A DNA stretch of 64,000 bases from Sipunculus nudus (Eukaryota; Annelida; Sipuncula; Golfingiida; Sipunculidae). The stretch covers positions 26,946,362 through 27,010,361 of the forward strand of contig CM049307.1 of the NCBI GenBank assembly GCA_026874595.1, in the 5' to 3' direction. Positions 1-10,891 of the stretch are shown here, piece by piece; positions within the stretch are counted from its first letter, which is position 1, and the number at the start of each line of letters is the position of its first letter. The notes beneath the pieces are model-generated. The model ran no database searches. It worked only from the letters and a program-made list of their open reading frames with translations, and was not told the origin of the DNA. The position numbers were made by a program, and so were the translations under genes.

Positions 1-1072
1 AAGTACTGTAGGTTTATACTCCATCTTACAGACTCCTGATTTTTTAAAAATTATCTTTATAACTGCTATATATCACCAATATCAGTTATATATTATATAA
101 TTATATAGTTATATTTAAAAGCAAAGAATCATACTGATCACCAGACATTGGGTAATAGTAATAAGTAACAGTAACAGACTATTACAGCTTTTTCCATGTA
201 ATAGTGATAGTAATAGACTTGAAAATTTGAGCTGTAATAGTAATAGAAACAGAAGGCAAAGTAATAGAGTAATACATATTACTTTCTATTACTTCCTGTG
301 ACCTACTTGGTTATTAAGCATATCAGCAAATAATGCTGGACAGACTCGGTCCCATCTAGTGACTTTCTAGGATGTGCCTATTGTTAAGGCAGGCAGGGTT
401 GAGCTGTTGTACAGATGCATGCATGGTGACCACTGGTGGTAATTACATAAGATAACTGGACAGAGCAGGTCTCAGCCAAAGAGGCTCCCTAGCACCATCT
501 CACTGGCGATTACTTAAACATGGATAATCAGGCATGTTTGCTGTTAAGAGACAGATATATTGTTGATATTATTGTGACATCTTATCTCACAACAATGAAT
601 CCATATGCATATTCTGAAATGCACCTAGACTTGTTTTCACCAGGTAGTTAGCATTTAATGATGCAGATTGCAATAACACACACGCACACACTAAGAAATT
701 ATAATATTGAACTGGATACAGAGCAGACAAATGTCAATAAGCTAATGGTGTTTTCACTGCCTAAAAAGTACATATACAAAGTTGTTCAATTTTTATTAAA
801 TAAACAAGATAAAAATTTCAATCTTTCCATTTGATAAAGGAAGTGTCTTGGAAGCCAGCTGCGTGGACTAAGATAATCTGCATCCGACATTGTCAGCTGC
901 CTTGACTTTTGACTTTCTAGAACTTGTACAGCTGACAGTACTACAAACTCATCATTTGAATAAACTCATGTTATCTAGTTAACTTGTATACATATTCTTT
1001 TAAAATTATTCTTTTATTCTTAATGCTTTTATGTTATTTTATAGTACTAATTTTGCAGACCACCTCTCGGCA
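1..1072. other. Non-coding, AT-rich, with one AATAG-rich repeat
   Basis: No exon-like sequence found. At 141-480 a repeat rich in AGTAATAG is followed by TGACTTTCTAGGATGTGCCT, shared with 7609-7935. Confidence 0.5.
141..480 (+). repeat. AATAG-rich dispersed repeat, copy 1
   Basis: GGTAATAGTAATAAGTAACA at the left and TTTCTATTACTTCC at the right form imperfect inverted ends. The following TGACTTTCTAGGATGTGCCT tract is shared with 7810-7840. Confidence 0.5.
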
Positions 1073-4000
1073 TTTTTAGCGAACCTGTGATCCTATGCAA
1101 TGGTGCGTAGTCGTGCGTCGTCTGTACATTAAACATAGCTATCTCAAAAACTGCAGGAGCTAGCATCACAAATTTTTTTGTAAATAATCAGTCATCCAAA
1201 AAACTATATCGGATTTTGTTTATTTTTTTCCAACTGCATTTTCTTAGATTTTATAGGAAAAAAGCTTTAAAAATCGTCTTCTCTGAAACTGTTCAGCCCA
1301 ATTGACAGAAATGATTCCTGAAACAATCTCTCTCAAGTTTGTTCGAATGGTTTAAGTTCGGTGATTTTTGGCTGAGTTACAGGAAGTTGAACTTGGTCAT
1401 CTGTCCAAAAAAGCATACTAAAATTACAGTCTCAGAAACGGCTGGAGCTATCATCATCAAATTTTATGCCAATGTTGGTCACATGAGTCATATCTGAAAT
1501 TGAGGTATTGGTGGCGCCACCTGCATCGGCCTTTTTTATACAGGGGTCATCAGTGCCCGTATCAGACTGAGGGCTACAAAAAACTTCTTCTCTGAAACCA
1601 TATTGTCAAATTGTTTAATATTGCACAGAAATTATCCTAGGGTAGTGCTTTCTGAAGTTTGTTCAAATGGTCTCAGTTCAGTGACTTTTGGCTGAGTTAT
1701 GGGAATCTGAATTTAGTCATATGCTATAACAGCCCATTTTAGCTCAGTGGCTACAAAGATCTTCTTCTAAAAAATCACTGGGCCAAATTCTTAAATCTCA
1801 CACATTAATTATCCTTAGATCTTGTTAAATCAAGTTTGTTCAAATGGTTTTGGTTCAGTGATTTTTGGCTGAGTTATGGAAAGCTCAACTTAGCCATTTT
1901 GCTGTATTTTCCCACGAGTTAAAAACCTGCAAAACGTTTTTTTGACTGACGCCACAGGGGCCAATTTGTTTAATATTTTACAAGAATAATCCCTGAATAA
2001 TTCTTATAATAATTGTCTTTTATGGTTCCAAAGAATGAATTTTGGCTGAATTATAATAATTGGATTGAGTGATTTTACCATATATGTTATATAAAACTCT
2101 GTGAAGCAGATACATCTAGCCTGGCACCAGTTTATCAGCATTTGTTACATCATCATGCCTCTAGACATTTAGATTTCAGGTTATTCCATGGTTAATATTG
2201 ACAAGAATATTTTTTTGAAAGCTTTTAAAAATGTAGATTTATGATTTTATATATTCCTCATACCAGGCAATGTTTACAATCATAGGTATACAGCTCTCTC
2301 TGTGGGTATATAAAGACGGCTGTACATGGATTATAATTAATTGGTATCCATACTCAACTTAATTCAAGATTTTGCCATCAGTGAGATGTATCTGTATTAT
2401 AATTTTGCATTCAATATGCATCTGTAGTAATTTTTAGCAAACCTAATGCGATGTTGTGGCAGCGTCTGTCGTCTGTACGTTACCCATACTATCTCAAAAA
2501 GACTGGAGCTAGCATCATGATATTTAATGCAAAAAAATGGCCATCTGAAAAACTCTGCATTTTCTAAGATTTTTTAAAGAAAAAGATAAAAAAAACTTTA
2601 AAAATTATATTGGGGGCGCCACTTGCATCGACCTTTTTTCTGTACGAGGGTCATTGGTCATCTGTACATTAACCCATAATTTTCCCAGGAATAGCAGGAG
2701 CTACCATCCCCAGATTTTATGCAATAATCTGTCACATATCAAATGTTGTGGGATTCTATATCATGCCCCTGCTTTTGTGGCAGGGGCATATAGTTTTACC
2801 CATGTCCATCTTTCCGTCCTTCCATCCTTCCGTCATTCTGAAATCAAACAGTTGTGCGGACTTTTTTTCGCAATGCCTGCAGATATTGGCCTGATTTTTG
2901 GTGTGTGGGCAGATAATGACCAGTTACAGATCAAGTTCGCATTTCGTCCCTGTTGACCTACTTTTAACCGTTTTACGGCTCCTTAACTTAGAAAATTTCA
3001 TGAAACAGAGAAATTTTCATGACAAATACACATGTACAGGTTTTTTTTCGCAATGCCTGCAGATATTGGCCTGATTTTTGGTGTGTGGGCAGATATTGAC
3101 CAGTTACAGATGGAGTTCGCATTTCGTCCCGCTTGACCTACTTTTGATCGTTTTACGGCTCCTAAACATAGAAAATTTCATGAAAAATATAAATTTTCAT
3201 GACAAATACACATGTACAGACTTTTTTTCGCAATGCCTGTAGATATTGGCCTGATTTTTGGTGTGTGGGCAGATATTGACCAGTTACAGATCGAGTACAC
3301 GTTTTTTCCCAGTTGACCTACTTTTGACCGTTTTACGGCTCCTGAACATAGAAAATTTCATGAAAAATATAAATTTTCAAAAGATACTGGCCTAATGTTT
3401 TGTCTGTGGGCACATAATGACTACTTACAAATTGAGTTTGCGTTTCGTCCCAGTTGACCTATTTTGACCATATGACAGATCCTGAACATAGAAAATTTCA
3501 TTAAAGACAGAAATTTTTATGAAAAATGCACATGTATGGACTTTTTTCACAATGCTGCAGATACTGGCCTGATTTTTGGTGTGTTGCTTGAAAATGACCT
3601 GTTACAGATCTAGTTTGCATTTTGCCCTTGTTGACCTACTTTTGACCATTTGACACCTCCTGAACTTAAAAAAAATTTTACAAAATTTAACAAATGTTTC
3701 TAATTTGCCCCAGGCGGGGGCATTTGTGTCGTTCAGACATCTAGTTTGCTATTTGCATTTACTTAGATTTTATGGGGAAAAAGCTGAAAACCTTTAAAAG
3801 TCTTCTTCTTGTAAACAGTCCAGCCAAATTGTTCAATATTTTACAGAAATGATCCATGAGGCAAGCCCCTTTCAAGTTTGTTCGAATGGTTTGCTTTTGA
3901 TGAATTTTGGTGGAGTTACACAAATTTGAACTTAGTCATTTGGCCAAGTAAGCATTCTGACATAGTTATCTCAGAAATGCGGCACTTGCATTACCAGGTA

Positions 4001-5555
4001 TTTTGCAAATGTTGGTCACATGAATCATATTTGAAATTGCAGATTTTGTGGTGCCACCTTCATTGACCTGTTTTTTTATGGGCAAAAACCTCATAATTTT
4101 AGCCTCTTTCAGCTTAAAATGTTTATGATGAAACTGTCAAGTTGAATCGTTCAATTTTTCAAAAGAATTATCCTAGGACATGGTTCTTTCAATCATATCA
4201 GAATAGATTTAGTTTGTCGATTTTTGGTTGAGTCATGAAAAGCTTAAGTTGGTCTTATGGCCATTATTATGTCTATTTCTAACTGAGGACTGCAATAGTG
4301 TTCTTCTACAAAATTATTGTTTCAATTATTACTTCTGTAACATTGCACAAAATTATTCTTAGTTAGCTGAAGTCTTTCAGTATGTGTTTACAAACAGATT
4401 TACCAACAGGCTAAGATTGTGCAGCCAGATATAGGTCAAGAGTTCAATCAGTGCAGCTAAGCACAAGGCTTGTGATCACCTCATGGGTGACATGTGGTCA
4501 CCTCATAGGTAGCATGTGATCACCTTGAGTATCATGTGATCACCTCATGGGTGTCATGCCCCTCAGGGCTGCATGTGGAGCCAATCTGTGAGCTTATGCA
4601 ATGGTGTGGCTACTATTTCAGATTTGGCAACAGGCCAAAGGTCAGTCTGGATCTATTTATAGCTTTAGCAGACTGCCAACTGTATCAGATTAGGCAACAG
4701 GTCAAGAGTTCACTCAGTGCAGCCAGGTATAGGTCAGGAAGTCACTCAGTGCAGTAGCTGCATTCTATATATATAGCCTTGGCAGACTGCCCACTGCATC
4801 AGATTTGGCACCAAAGTTCAGCTAGGATCTATTTATAGCTTTATGCAACAGGTCAAGACTTCACACAGTGCAGCCAGGTACAGGTCAAAAGTTCACTCAG
4901 TCTAGCCAGGTGCTGGTCATGAGTTCACTCAGTGCAGTAGCCTGAGCTAGCAATTTGTCACAGTTCACTTGGGGCAACTGACTTTCTCACCTAAGCCTGG
5001 TCAGCCCCATGCATCAGACTCAAGGTAAGTTTGATGTATTTGCCTGATATCTTGACTTGTCTCTTTGTCTTTGATGGCTTTCTCGTTTACAAGACAGGTG
5101 TTGCCACTGACAATTACTTTTGCACAGTATATGTGCCTGCTTATTGCTACAGAGGAATCTGTTATATCAGCCTGAAATTGGGCATATTTATACATATCGA
5201 ATAGCTTTGTTGTATAAAAGACTGGTGGTGCCACCTACAATAATTTTTGCACAGTGTGTGTCCCTGCTTATTTCTCAGGAAGGGTTTGATATATCAGTGT
5301 GAAATTGGGCATATGTATGTATCTCTGATAGCTTTGTTGTATACAAGACTGATGGTGCCAGCTACAATCATTTTTGTGTTGTGTGCACCCATGCCAGAAT
5401 TTCAGCAGTGATGTTTGTGTAATTGTTTCTTATTCAAAATGTTTAGTACTTGCATTGTTCATATAAATGAAAAGGAATGGTCCAGCATTGAAGCATTATA
5501 CCTGGTGTATTTCCCAATGCACAGGTTCGCATTAGGCCTGTAGGCCTTGTTATTG
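1073..5555 (+). mobile_element. Composite modular repeat, 4.5-kb copy
   Basis: The left edge reads TTTTTAGCGAACCTGTG and the right edge ends with AGGCCTGTAGGCCTTGTT; GCGAACCTGTG recurs inverted near the right edge (5522-5536). Internally there are four module types in order: blocks with TTTTTGGCTGAGTTA (1080-2100), a 180-bp tandem (2860-3710), blocks with CAACAGG and CACTCAGTGCAG (4430-4960), and blocks with GGTGCCACCTAC and TTTCTCAGGA (5080-5400). A reverse copy is at 53128-54951 and shorter same-end copies at 10238-10535 and 15737-16911. No coding capacity is seen. Confidence 0.6.
2860..3710 (+). repeat. Tandem repeat, about 180-bp units
   Basis: Units starting at about 2860, 3040 and 3220 are nearly identical (CGCAATGCCTGCAGATATTG, TTTTACGGCTCC, GAAAATTTCATGAAA). 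Two more diverged, shortened units follow to about 3710. Part of the 1073-5555 element. Confidence 0.8.
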
Positions 5556-6117
5556 AATATATCAATGAGGACTGGGAAACGGCATGCCATATATTATTAA
5601 CTCATTGCAGGAGGAAAACACAGTGGAAATACTCTGAAGATGAAAAGTTAACCATAAAATCTGAACCTAATTATGTAATATGTTACACTTGTGAATATGC
5701 AAGGAGTGACCTAAGTGCTATATTTTATGTAGTACTGATATAGTTTATTAAATGCTTCAATATAATGCATGCTAACCCTGAATGATTAGATAAAATATAG
5801 TACCTTATTGGTCCCTTTGCAAGGAAATTACATTGTCTTGTTATTTATATAAATAGTGTACATTAACATATAAAAAACAATGTAATGAAAACATTAATCA
5901 TTTAGGTTTCAATATATAAATGGACAGAATTAAAGATGCTGAAATAATTATGATCCCCAGTATCATTACACCTTCTGTTTTAGACACAGTTTAAGAATAT
6001 AAGAAAATTGTATATATAACTCTGTGATATAGGTGCTTGTAATATTAGTTTATACCTGGGATTGTAGTACTAGATCATGGCATCGTTTACTGCCCATGGT
6101 CTGGAATCCTCCAATCA

Positions 6118-6290
6118 GCAATAGTAATAGTATTTGTAATAGATACCCAAGTGATAGTAATAGATTACCCAAGTTATAGTAACAGATTAAAAAATGTGGT
6201 AATGGTAATAGTAATAATAATAATATCAGAAATTGAAAGAAATAGTAATAGTAATAGAACATCTGTAACCTACCCCATGTCTGCTGATCA
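6118..6290 (+). repeat. AATAG-rich dispersed repeat, copy 2
   Basis: Many AGTAATAG units between 6118 and 6260, without the downstream tract found in the other two copies. Confidence 0.4.
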
Positions 6291-7286
6291 CAGTATTTCC
6301 CAAACTGGTACTATAAATTTTGAGTTTAATCAGTTGCAGTTTGAGACTATATTGCCCGTAAAACCCATAAAACCCGAGTTTACACAGTAAAACCCACTGG
6401 GCTGGGTTTTATGCTTAAAACCCGGGTTTTGCCTAACACTGGTGATAATCAGTTGATTTCCACATTTTTAAGACACTAGGTGTATATGATATAAATATAT
6501 AATTATTAATTTACCAGCTAGTACCAATAATTCCTTAATGAAGCTGCTTGCAGAACTTTGCAACCTTAAGGTTTGATAATCATCCATAGCTGAATTGATT
6601 CCCATATGTTCACAACGCTAAACAATAGAATCAATCTTTCTTAAACAAGGCTGAAGTGTAAATAGCCTTAGATTCTTTAATTTGATCTTTAAGAATAAAA
6701 ATTAAAGCAATAGATTAGTAATAGAAGCCTTTAGACATTTTGGGATCCCACTCAAATTTCTATAGTAGAGGTTTTGGGAGAATGAAGTGTAAGTATTTTT
6801 TAAGCATATATTTTTGGGAGGCCCCAGTGTTTTGTACTGACAGGTAATATATGCTCATTACTGGACAAATAATGAAGCAATCTGCTCAACAGTTTAAACA
6901 GTGTATGCTTCTGCTTAACCAAATTAAATTGAAGTGATTAATATAATTTATAAGTATAATTACTCAGCTCAAGGCTAACCCTAGTAAACAAACAATCCTG
7001 GAGTGTATATACTCCAATTTAGATGACCTGTTATACACAACTGAAGACAGTATAAACCACATTCCATCCATTCGGACTGTGTTCATCTTTGTTGATCAAC
7101 TAAAGACAAATCCAGTGAACCCCACAGCCACACCCAAGTCACTTTTTCAGACACCAAAAGGGTTTGTGTGCACATCTTCTACATATTAAAGATTGTAAAA
7201 ACAATCCCCCTGATTTGCACTGACACAAAGGCCCAAATATCATTTGAAAAACAAAAATTACATGTATATATTATGACCAGACCTGG

Positions 7287-7405
7287 GGTCAATTCTGAAT
7301 TGAATTGGAATTGAAGGGAAAATTGAATGAATTGGAATTGAATTGAAAAAGTGAAAATGAAATGAATTGGAATTGAAGTTTACAGACTCCACAGAATTGA
7401 TCTGA
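7287..7405. repeat. Simple tract of GAATTGGAATTGAA units
   Basis: Repeated AATTGAATTGGAATTGAA with small insertions. Confidence 0.7.
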
Positions 7406-7608
7406 ATTGATCAACAAATGTTCCAAATCTCATATTTCTAAGTGTTGCTCATCTGAAGTACTTCAAGGTCAGTGTGAAGATCGACCATGCAGTATTTGGT
7501 TAAAATCAAACAAAAATGCCTCTCATGGATCACAAGGAACATCATAAAAGTTTCAATGCTTCTTATTCATTGTACCTGAATTGTTTGTATCAACAAATTA
7601 AGCACACC

Positions 7609-7935
7609 AGAGATGGGAAATAATATGATATATAGTAATAGAATTTTTCAGATTTTCAAAGTAATAGTAATATAATATTTAATAGATATTAAACAGAGCT
7701 GTATTAGTAATGATAATAGAATAAGAGTAATATGCATAACTTTCTATTACTTCCCATTTCCTGCTGTGCCATAAAGCATGTGATTAGATGATACTGAACT
7801 GACTTTTTCTGGTCCAGTGACTTTCTAGGATGTGCCTATTGTAGTACCCAGTATGCCTGGAGCTGCTCTGTTGGCCTGGTGTGCTTGGACCAGCTGTAAT
7901 CTAGGTGGTGACCAGTGGATCTGATTACATAGGGC
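7609..7935 (+). repeat. AATAG-rich dispersed repeat, copy 3 (MITE-like)
   Basis: CAGAGATGGGAAATAAT (7609) and, reversed, CAGGAAATGGGAAGTAAT (ending near 7763) look like terminal inverted repeats of a 155-bp MITE. TGACTTTCTAGGATGTGCCT and a GGTGACCAGTGG tract follow as in 141-480. Confidence 0.5.
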
Positions 7936-7978
7936 ACTTTACTGGCCAGAACAAGCAACAGCCATGAGATAGCAAAAT

Positions 7979-8135
7979 TGTTACGTGGTGACAAAAAAGC
8001 GGACCGAACTGTCTCACTAGTGAAGCTTGCTTTGCTAGCAAAGGGGTTGGTTTGCAGGACTTGTGCGCCACCGACCTGGGTTGGAATCCCGGATTGGCCC
8101 AGGATTTTTCCCCTCAACAATTTGTCTTCGTAGCA
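7979..8135 (+). repeat. Left LTR of TRIM copy 1
   Basis: Starts TGTTACGTGGTGAC, ends TTTGTCTTCGTAGCA; contains a tRNA-like B box at 8079-8089. Confidence 0.8.
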
Positions 8136-8138
8136 AAA

Positions 8139-8150
8139 TGGGGGCTCGTC
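8139..8150 (+). promoter_or_regulatory. Primer-binding site (tRNA-Pro type)
   Basis: TGGGGGCTCGTC, three bases inside the left LTR end, identical to the start of the proline-tRNA primer-binding site of gammaretroviruses; downstream bases diverge. Confidence 0.65.
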
Positions 8151-8254
8151 TAATGTGACGGTTAACTTTGTGGCCTAGGGAATAAGCTCACCAAAGTGTG
8201 ACTCCTGCGATAATTAGATTTGTTCTGATAGCAGAACGCTCTTAAGAGGGGGTG

Positions 8255-8412
8255 TGTTATGGGGTGACAAAAAAGCCGACCAAACTGTCTCACTAGTGAA
8301 GCTTGCTTTGCTAGGGAAGCCGTTGGTTCGCAGGACTTGTGCGCCACCGACCTGGGTTCGAATCCCCGGTCCGGCCCAGGATTTTTCCCCTCAACAATTT
8401 GTCTTCATAACA
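8255..8412 (+). repeat. Right LTR of TRIM copy 1
   Basis: Starts TGTTATGGGGTGAC, ends TTTGTCTTCATAACA. A-box-like TAGGGAAGCCG at 8312 and consensus B box at 8355 are 43 bp apart, the spacing found in tRNA genes. Confidence 0.8.
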
Positions 8413-8564
8413 AAATACATCAGACAGACTACTGGTCATCTTTGCTGACTATAATCAGTAAAATTATATGGCACATGCAAGCATCAAGTTGTACACCTTG
8501 CTATTGATAGGGGATATAACAATGAACAGCCCTTTCATACAAGGTGCACATAAGCTCAAATGTG

Positions 8565-10216
8565 CAGGGTTGGGTTTTAAGCCACCAAACATCCTGTTTA
8601 GACAGGGCAGAGCCTAAAACCTGCCGTTAACTGCCTAAAATAGGTTATAGCCTGCCTACATCTGCCATCAAATGTCTCAGACATTAGATACCCTCACCTA
8701 TGACTTGCAGTTTACCTATTTTGTTATTGTAACAGCTAAATGCATCGTAGAAATATGGTCAACAAATTAAATGTAAGGAACACTACTTCAGGTTGTCAAT
8801 GAATGTAAACACAGTTCACTGTCAGTTTTAGCTTGTATCCTCAAATCAAGTTCTGAGGTCTCCCACCTCTGCATGCCATTATTGACAGTTAAAGAATGAC
8901 CATACTGGAAACTTTACCAGGTACTTTCATTAGCTTTTTGACAATGAGGGATGAAAGTTTGTGAAATATGTGAAAGAAGTATGCCCAAAATTAAAAAGCT
9001 GTCCCATCTTCACTGATGACAAGTCTTTTATACTGTAGTCTTACCAACATATCGTATGTTTTGTATGCTATTAGCTTCAAATGGCAAACAGCTAAAAGAG
9101 GGATTTTATAAATGATATAACTTTAGCCAAAAATTGAACATATGATAAAAACTTTTACATTATCTGATAACCAGCAAGAATTTCCACTAGTTGTTTATTC
9201 CCTTAGGTCATCCCTTTAGAAATTTTAAGATTTTATGAGTATACTTATTGTCTATATAATGATGGATATGCTCTGTGCAGTTAGCGGAATGGTGAGATTG
9301 TGAAAATGGAACCCTCATTAAACACTGTAATCAATGCATGCCTCCACCTCTTGATACCCTGCCTTACAAAAGAACTACCGGCGGCTCTATCACATCATTC
9401 CAGATAGCAAGGCACTCATCAGGAAACCCAAAGGGTCCTGATTATGACATTACCTTGGCCTATGAAACCATGTGCCACACAAACATGGTCTCATACTAAT
9501 AAACCTATACAGGCTCTTTAGAAGACTGCATGAACCAAGTCAAAAGAAATCATGCATTAATACCTGAAACCTTCCAGAAGCCTAGCAAAACCTTGTTATC
9601 CACCCCAGCCAGTTTGGTAGTTTTATAGATCTTTAAGTCATAAATTAAACAAAAATAGGTTTTTTAGAAATTTTAAGATTTTATGAGTATACTTATTGTC
9701 TATATAATGATGGATATGCTCTGTGCAGTTAGCGGAATGGTGAGATTGTGAAAATGGAACCCTCATTAAACACTGTAATCAATGCATGCCTCCACCTCTT
9801 GATACCCTGCCTTACAAAAGAACTACCGGCGGCTCTATCACATCATTCCAGATAGCAAGGCACTCATCAGGAAACCCAAAGGGTCCTGATTATGACATTA
9901 CCTTGGCCTATGAAACCATGTGCCACACAAACATGGTCTCATACTAATAAACCTATACAGGCTCTTTAGAAGACTGCATGAACCAAGTCAAAAGAAATCA
10001 TGCATTAATACCTGAAACCTTCCAGAAGCCTAGCAAAACCTTGTTATCCACCCCAGCCAGTTTGGTAGTTTTATAGATCTTTAAGTCATAAATTAAACAA
10101 AAATAGGTTTTAGGCAATTTTGGTGCCTAAAACCTGTTTGAGGCAGAGCAATTTGAACCAGGTTATTATAAATTACCTATAGTTAAAACCTTCCTGCCTG
10201 AAACCTGCCAACCCTA
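8565..10216. mobile_element. Non-autonomous hAT-like element (candidate)
   Basis: The left edge is CAGGGTTGGG and the right edge CCAACCCTA, inverted. Flanking 8-mers CAAATGTG (8557-8564) and CAAGAGTG (10217-10224) agree at 6 of 8, the target-site length of hAT elements. Regions near both ends share a CCTAAAACCTG motif in inverted arrangement. No transposase frame. The interior holds the 448-bp duplication. Confidence 0.45.
9215..10111 (+). repeat. Exact tandem duplication, 448-bp unit
   Basis: The 448 bp starting TTTAGAAATTTTAAGATT at 9215 is repeated from 9663 without any difference I can see; the junctions share TTT. Confidence 0.95.
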
Positions 10217-10237
10217 CAAGAGTGGTTTGAAGTATCT

Positions 10238-10535
10238 GCCTGGCATTTTACATATCCATACATCTTAGATGATTTTCTCATACACTAGACTGGTAACAGC
10301 GCCTATTGTGTACATCCATGCCAGTATTTCAGGAGTTATGTTTGTTTAATTGGTGCTTGTACTTGGGTGTAAAATGTTTATTACTTGCATTTTACATGTG
10401 CATGTCACACATGTACTTGAAAATTAATCAAGTACTTTTCAAATTATGGTCAAGCTTGTTGTCATGGAAGCATTATACCTAATGTATATCCCAGGCAATG
10501 AACAGGTTCACATTAGGCCTGAAGGTCTTGTTAAG
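10238..10535 (+). repeat. Truncated copy of the composite repeat (right end only)
   Basis: Shares CATGCCAGTATTTCAGGAG, the AATTGGTGCTTGTA block and the closing CACATTAGGCCTGAAGGTCT with the 5.5-kb end of the large copy. Confidence 0.6.
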
Positions 10536-10827
10536 TTATTCAGTTAAATATTGATATGGGACACACCTAGTTTATTGCTGTCACTGAGGTTTGATGTATT
10601 CTAACATTTATGTATCCCCTTCAACATGTTTTTACTGTTCTCAACATTGCACATTATTTTGAGCAAGCTGTCTTCATTATATTAAGAGTTTCAGCTCTGT
10701 TAACTTATCAACAAAGTGGTTGCTGGAGCATTTTTTGTTGTGTTAAATATTGCTGAGAGCTTCTGTTAGTGTTGATTTAATGCCAATATGATTGTCTGTT
10801 TTGACTGTTTGTTAATTTTAAATTCAG

Positions 10828-10891
10828 AAATGCCCAACAAATGGAGGAGAGGTCCACACCTTCACCGCCTGTGAAACAAGTTATGCTACCA
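10828..10891 (+). CDS. RBBP6: RBBP6 exon: linker after the DWNN domain
   Basis: The acceptor AAATTCAG precedes 10828 and the donor GTACGT follows 10891. Entered with two bases carried from a missing upstream exon, it reads NAQQMEERSTPSPPVKQVML and ends in phase 0, which fits the phase-0 exon at 26991. The frame starting at the internal ATG stops quickly, so this is not a first coding exon. It matches no strongly conserved motif; assignment rests on splice sites, phase and position. Confidence 0.7.

Larger units (their letters stand above)
5556..7608. other. Non-coding, AT-rich interval
   Basis: No supported gene. It holds the AATAG repeat at 6118 and a GAATTGGAATTGAA simple-sequence tract at 7287-7405. 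Confidence 0.5.
7979..8412 (+). mobile_element. Miniature LTR retroelement (TRIM-like), copy 1
   Basis: Left LTR 7979-8135 and right LTR 8255-8412 (about 157 bp, highly similar) both start TGTTA and end in TARCA (R is G left, A right). The 4-bp flank AAAT is duplicated at 7975-7978 and 8413-8416. Three bases after the left LTR, TGGGGGCTCGTC (8139-8150) matches the first 12 bases of the proline-tRNA primer-binding site known from retroviruses. A polypurine tract AAGAGGGGG abuts the right LTR. The internal region is only 119 bp with no coding, so it must be mobilised in trans. Each LTR carries a Pol III B box (GGTTCGAATCC at 8355; GGTTGGAATCC at 8079). Confidence 0.82.

Noticed and set aside
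6050-6262. Tyr/Leu-rich minus frame
   Set aside because: Produced by AATAG-type simple sequence.
8355-8365. B box suggesting a tRNA gene
   Set aside because: No acceptor stem or full cloverleaf can be formed, and the motif sits inside a duplicated LTR; treated as part of the TRIM.
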